DNA from: Welwitschia mirabilis
Lineage: Eukaryota; Gnetophyta; Gnetopsida; Welwitschiales
Direction: 5' to 3'
Assembly: GCA_051453625.1 (NCBI GenBank)
Contig: JBOZIK010000001.1
Coordinates: 185,051,551 to 185,115,550 of the forward strand
DNA: 64,000 nt
The notes under the pieces are model-generated. The model was not told the origin of the DNA, did not search any database, and was given only the letters and a program-made list of their open reading frames with translations. Below are positions 62,380 through 64,000 of the stretch, one piece after another (positions within the stretch are counted from its first letter, which is position 1; each line of letters begins with the position of its first letter). A program made the translations under genes and the position numbers.

Positions 62380-63518
62380 TGTCATATCCCATATTTTGTA
62401 AACCTTAATATTAGGATATAAGTATATTAATATTTTAATTATATGATCAATTACTCTTCTTTAAAAGCCTTTTTAATATAAGATGGTATTTTAAATTAAC
62501 CTTTGTTTGTAATTTTTATAATTCAATATGAAAATGATAATAATTATGTTAGAAGGTATTTATAAAAAGAGATATCCAAACATTTAAAATTAGATAATTC
62601 CTTTATGTAAGGAATTAAAATCACATCATAAAACTAAAAAATTGAAAATTTCAAGAGGAAGTAATAACATATTTTACATCTTATTGACTCATTTAAATTC
62701 TTGGTAAATGTGATAATTTTACTATATTATGAATAAAGATTTTCTTTCTTAGGTCATATGATTGATAGAATTTATGCATTATGAAATATATAAGTATGTG
62801 AATAAGTACATGCACTTTCACCTAAAACAAAGAATGATAAATGAGTAGATTTACCGTACCATAGCTTTTATGTTCTTAAGATGTATAAGGGCACTTGATT
62901 CATAGCCTATTTGTTGTTTTATTCATTGGAATTGAAGATTTTATCTCATTATGCCATGTGAGAATTTTGAGATTTATGCATTTATTCTTTTGATGCATGT
63001 CTTTGATGAATTAAGCTTACTTATGAGCCTATAAAGGATTAAAAAGGAGCTAGAAGAAGGAAATAATACATGAAGTAACCTTGTTAATTACAACAATATG
63101 ATTACTCACTCTACTTATATTCATGAGTCATAAATATGATCTCTTTTTGTGCTCTTATATTACTTATTATCCATCCCACTTATCAATACTAAATCTATAA
63201 TCTTATGATCTTAAGTTATATGCCTTTGTTTATCTATTTTTAGAGATCCTTTCTTCTCTTACAAAGGGGGAACACTTTTGATTTACTTTTCATTTTTTTT
63301 CATATAAGTCCATTTCCTTCTTTCCTCTCTCTTTCGTTTAGTCTCTCACTTGTGGAGCTTGAAGGTTGAAATCCTAGAGCTAATAAACTCTTGAGCTTGA
63401 ATCGTCATTAATATTCAACTATAAAGGACTTACTAATATTTCCAAGTAAGCTATTTACTCATATTATCCATATGGTCTCTTTTAATATTTTAATAGAATG
63501 ATGTGATATCACATTACA
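62380..63518 (+). repeat. 3' LTR of gypsy C
   Basis: It starts TGTCATATCCCATATTTTGT and aligns with 45601 onward, for example 'aattactcttctttaaa' near 62449 and 45673. The end is placed at ACATTACA (63518) by analogy with TATTACA of the left LTR, with moderate certainty. Confidence 0.72.
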
Positions 63519-64000
63519 AAATTATTTATAGTTTTTATGTAATGATGTTATGAATTGTTCCCTCCCATTAGTGCTCACCAAGATGCTAGGGAGATATGAG
63601 GGGTTATTTATGCTTTGTGATGGAGCTTATTAATAGATGATTATGGTCAAGTATCTAGTGGATTCACTACAAAAATAAAAAAAATAAATTTGGATACCCA
63701 TGTTTATTTTAATATTATATCTTTATCTATTATGTATTATGTCCATCTTATTAGGGGAAAAGTTCTGATCCTCAAAAATCTCTTTTAGGCTAGTACTCCT
63801 TCATGGCAATCCTAAGGCTGAACATAAATGTTTTTGTAAATTGATTTTATTTTTCTTCCCAAATTAATTTGCATTAATAGTATTTAGTAAAGTTATACTT
63901 CAAATAATGATTCTATCAATGATATTTATAGTTTTACTAATTATTCAAATCATTGTATAATTAGTGTTTGAACCTCTACTATATTTTCTTTAGCAAAAGT
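63519..64000. other. Right flank of the nest, unassigned
   Basis: If C inserted into the LINE at 45600, the LINE reverse transcriptase should resume here on the plus strand. I cannot read convincing RT motifs in the 480 bases available, so the LINE may be eroded or the join rearranged. Confidence 0.4.

Larger units (their letters stand above)
45601..63518 (+). mobile_element. Gypsy (chromovirus-like) retrotransposon 'C', full length, containing copia D
   Basis: Left LTR 45601-46953, tRNA-iMet-like primer site, leader, gag, protease, RT, RNase H, integrase, interruption by copia D (52208-62239), a short C-terminal stub of pol, polypurine tract and right LTR 62380-63518. Without D the element is about 7.9 kb. 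RT, integrase and the tail pattern (NVFH.S.LRKYI, then an EAT.KLE motif) fit chromovirus-type gypsy elements such as the Del/Tekay lineage, though I saw no full chromodomain. All domains carry stops. It inserted into the LINE at 45600. Candidate flanking duplications GAATA and AAATT agree at three of five bases only. Confidence 0.85.

Overview
The window looks like heterochromatin from a flowering plant. It is roughly three-quarters A+T, very poor in CG, and packed with decayed Ty1/copia and Ty3/gypsy LTR retrotransposons and LINEs. I found no host gene, tRNA, rRNA, CRISPR array or bacterial-type feature. A woody dicot would fit, but the sequence alone cannot fix the species. Nearly every coding remnant is broken by stops that read as C-to-T changes on one strand or the other (CAA/CAG to TAA/TAG, TGG to TAG/TGA), as expected for long-silenced, cytosine-methylated elements. 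Runs of N at 1049-1148, 15489-15498, 52867-52876 and 57640-57665 are assembly gaps.

Layout, left to right. (1) 1-4695: the 5' part of a minus-strand gypsy-type element ('E': LTR, tRNA-Asp-like primer site, A-rich leader, gag-like remnant partly present twice). (2) ~5200-7760: plus-strand LINE ORF2 remnant. (3) 13213-18326: structurally complete but dead plus-strand copia element ('F') with both LTRs, primer site, gag, pol and polypurine tract. (4) 18.3-25 kb: mostly unassigned, with a ~1.1 kb repeat 'R1' in minus orientation. (5) 25047-26890: gypsy fragment 'A' of Athila type. (6) 27519-37311: full-length Athila-like gypsy element 'B', plus strand. (7) ~37956-41760: minus-strand copia remnant 'G', interrupted by a second R1 copy in the opposite orientation. 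(8) ~43700-63518: a four-level nest.

The nest is the clearest structure in the window. A plus-strand LINE (to 45600) was hit just after its reverse-transcriptase GPNGW motif by chromovirus-like gypsy element 'C' (45601-63518). C was hit near the 3' end of its pol by minus-strand copia element 'D' (52208-62239). D was hit in its integrase domain by a family-E LTR, now a solo LTR (57602-58653). For the two inner insertions, removing the insert together with one copy of a 5-bp target duplication brings the host reading frame back into register, which supports the boundaries to the base.

Nothing here appears to function as a coordinated gene system. The sequences record successive transposition, LTR-LTR recombination and deamination. 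The least explained parts are R1, the third ORF of copia D, the short-repeat arrays inside D's LTRs, and the duplicated gag-like segment at the left edge.
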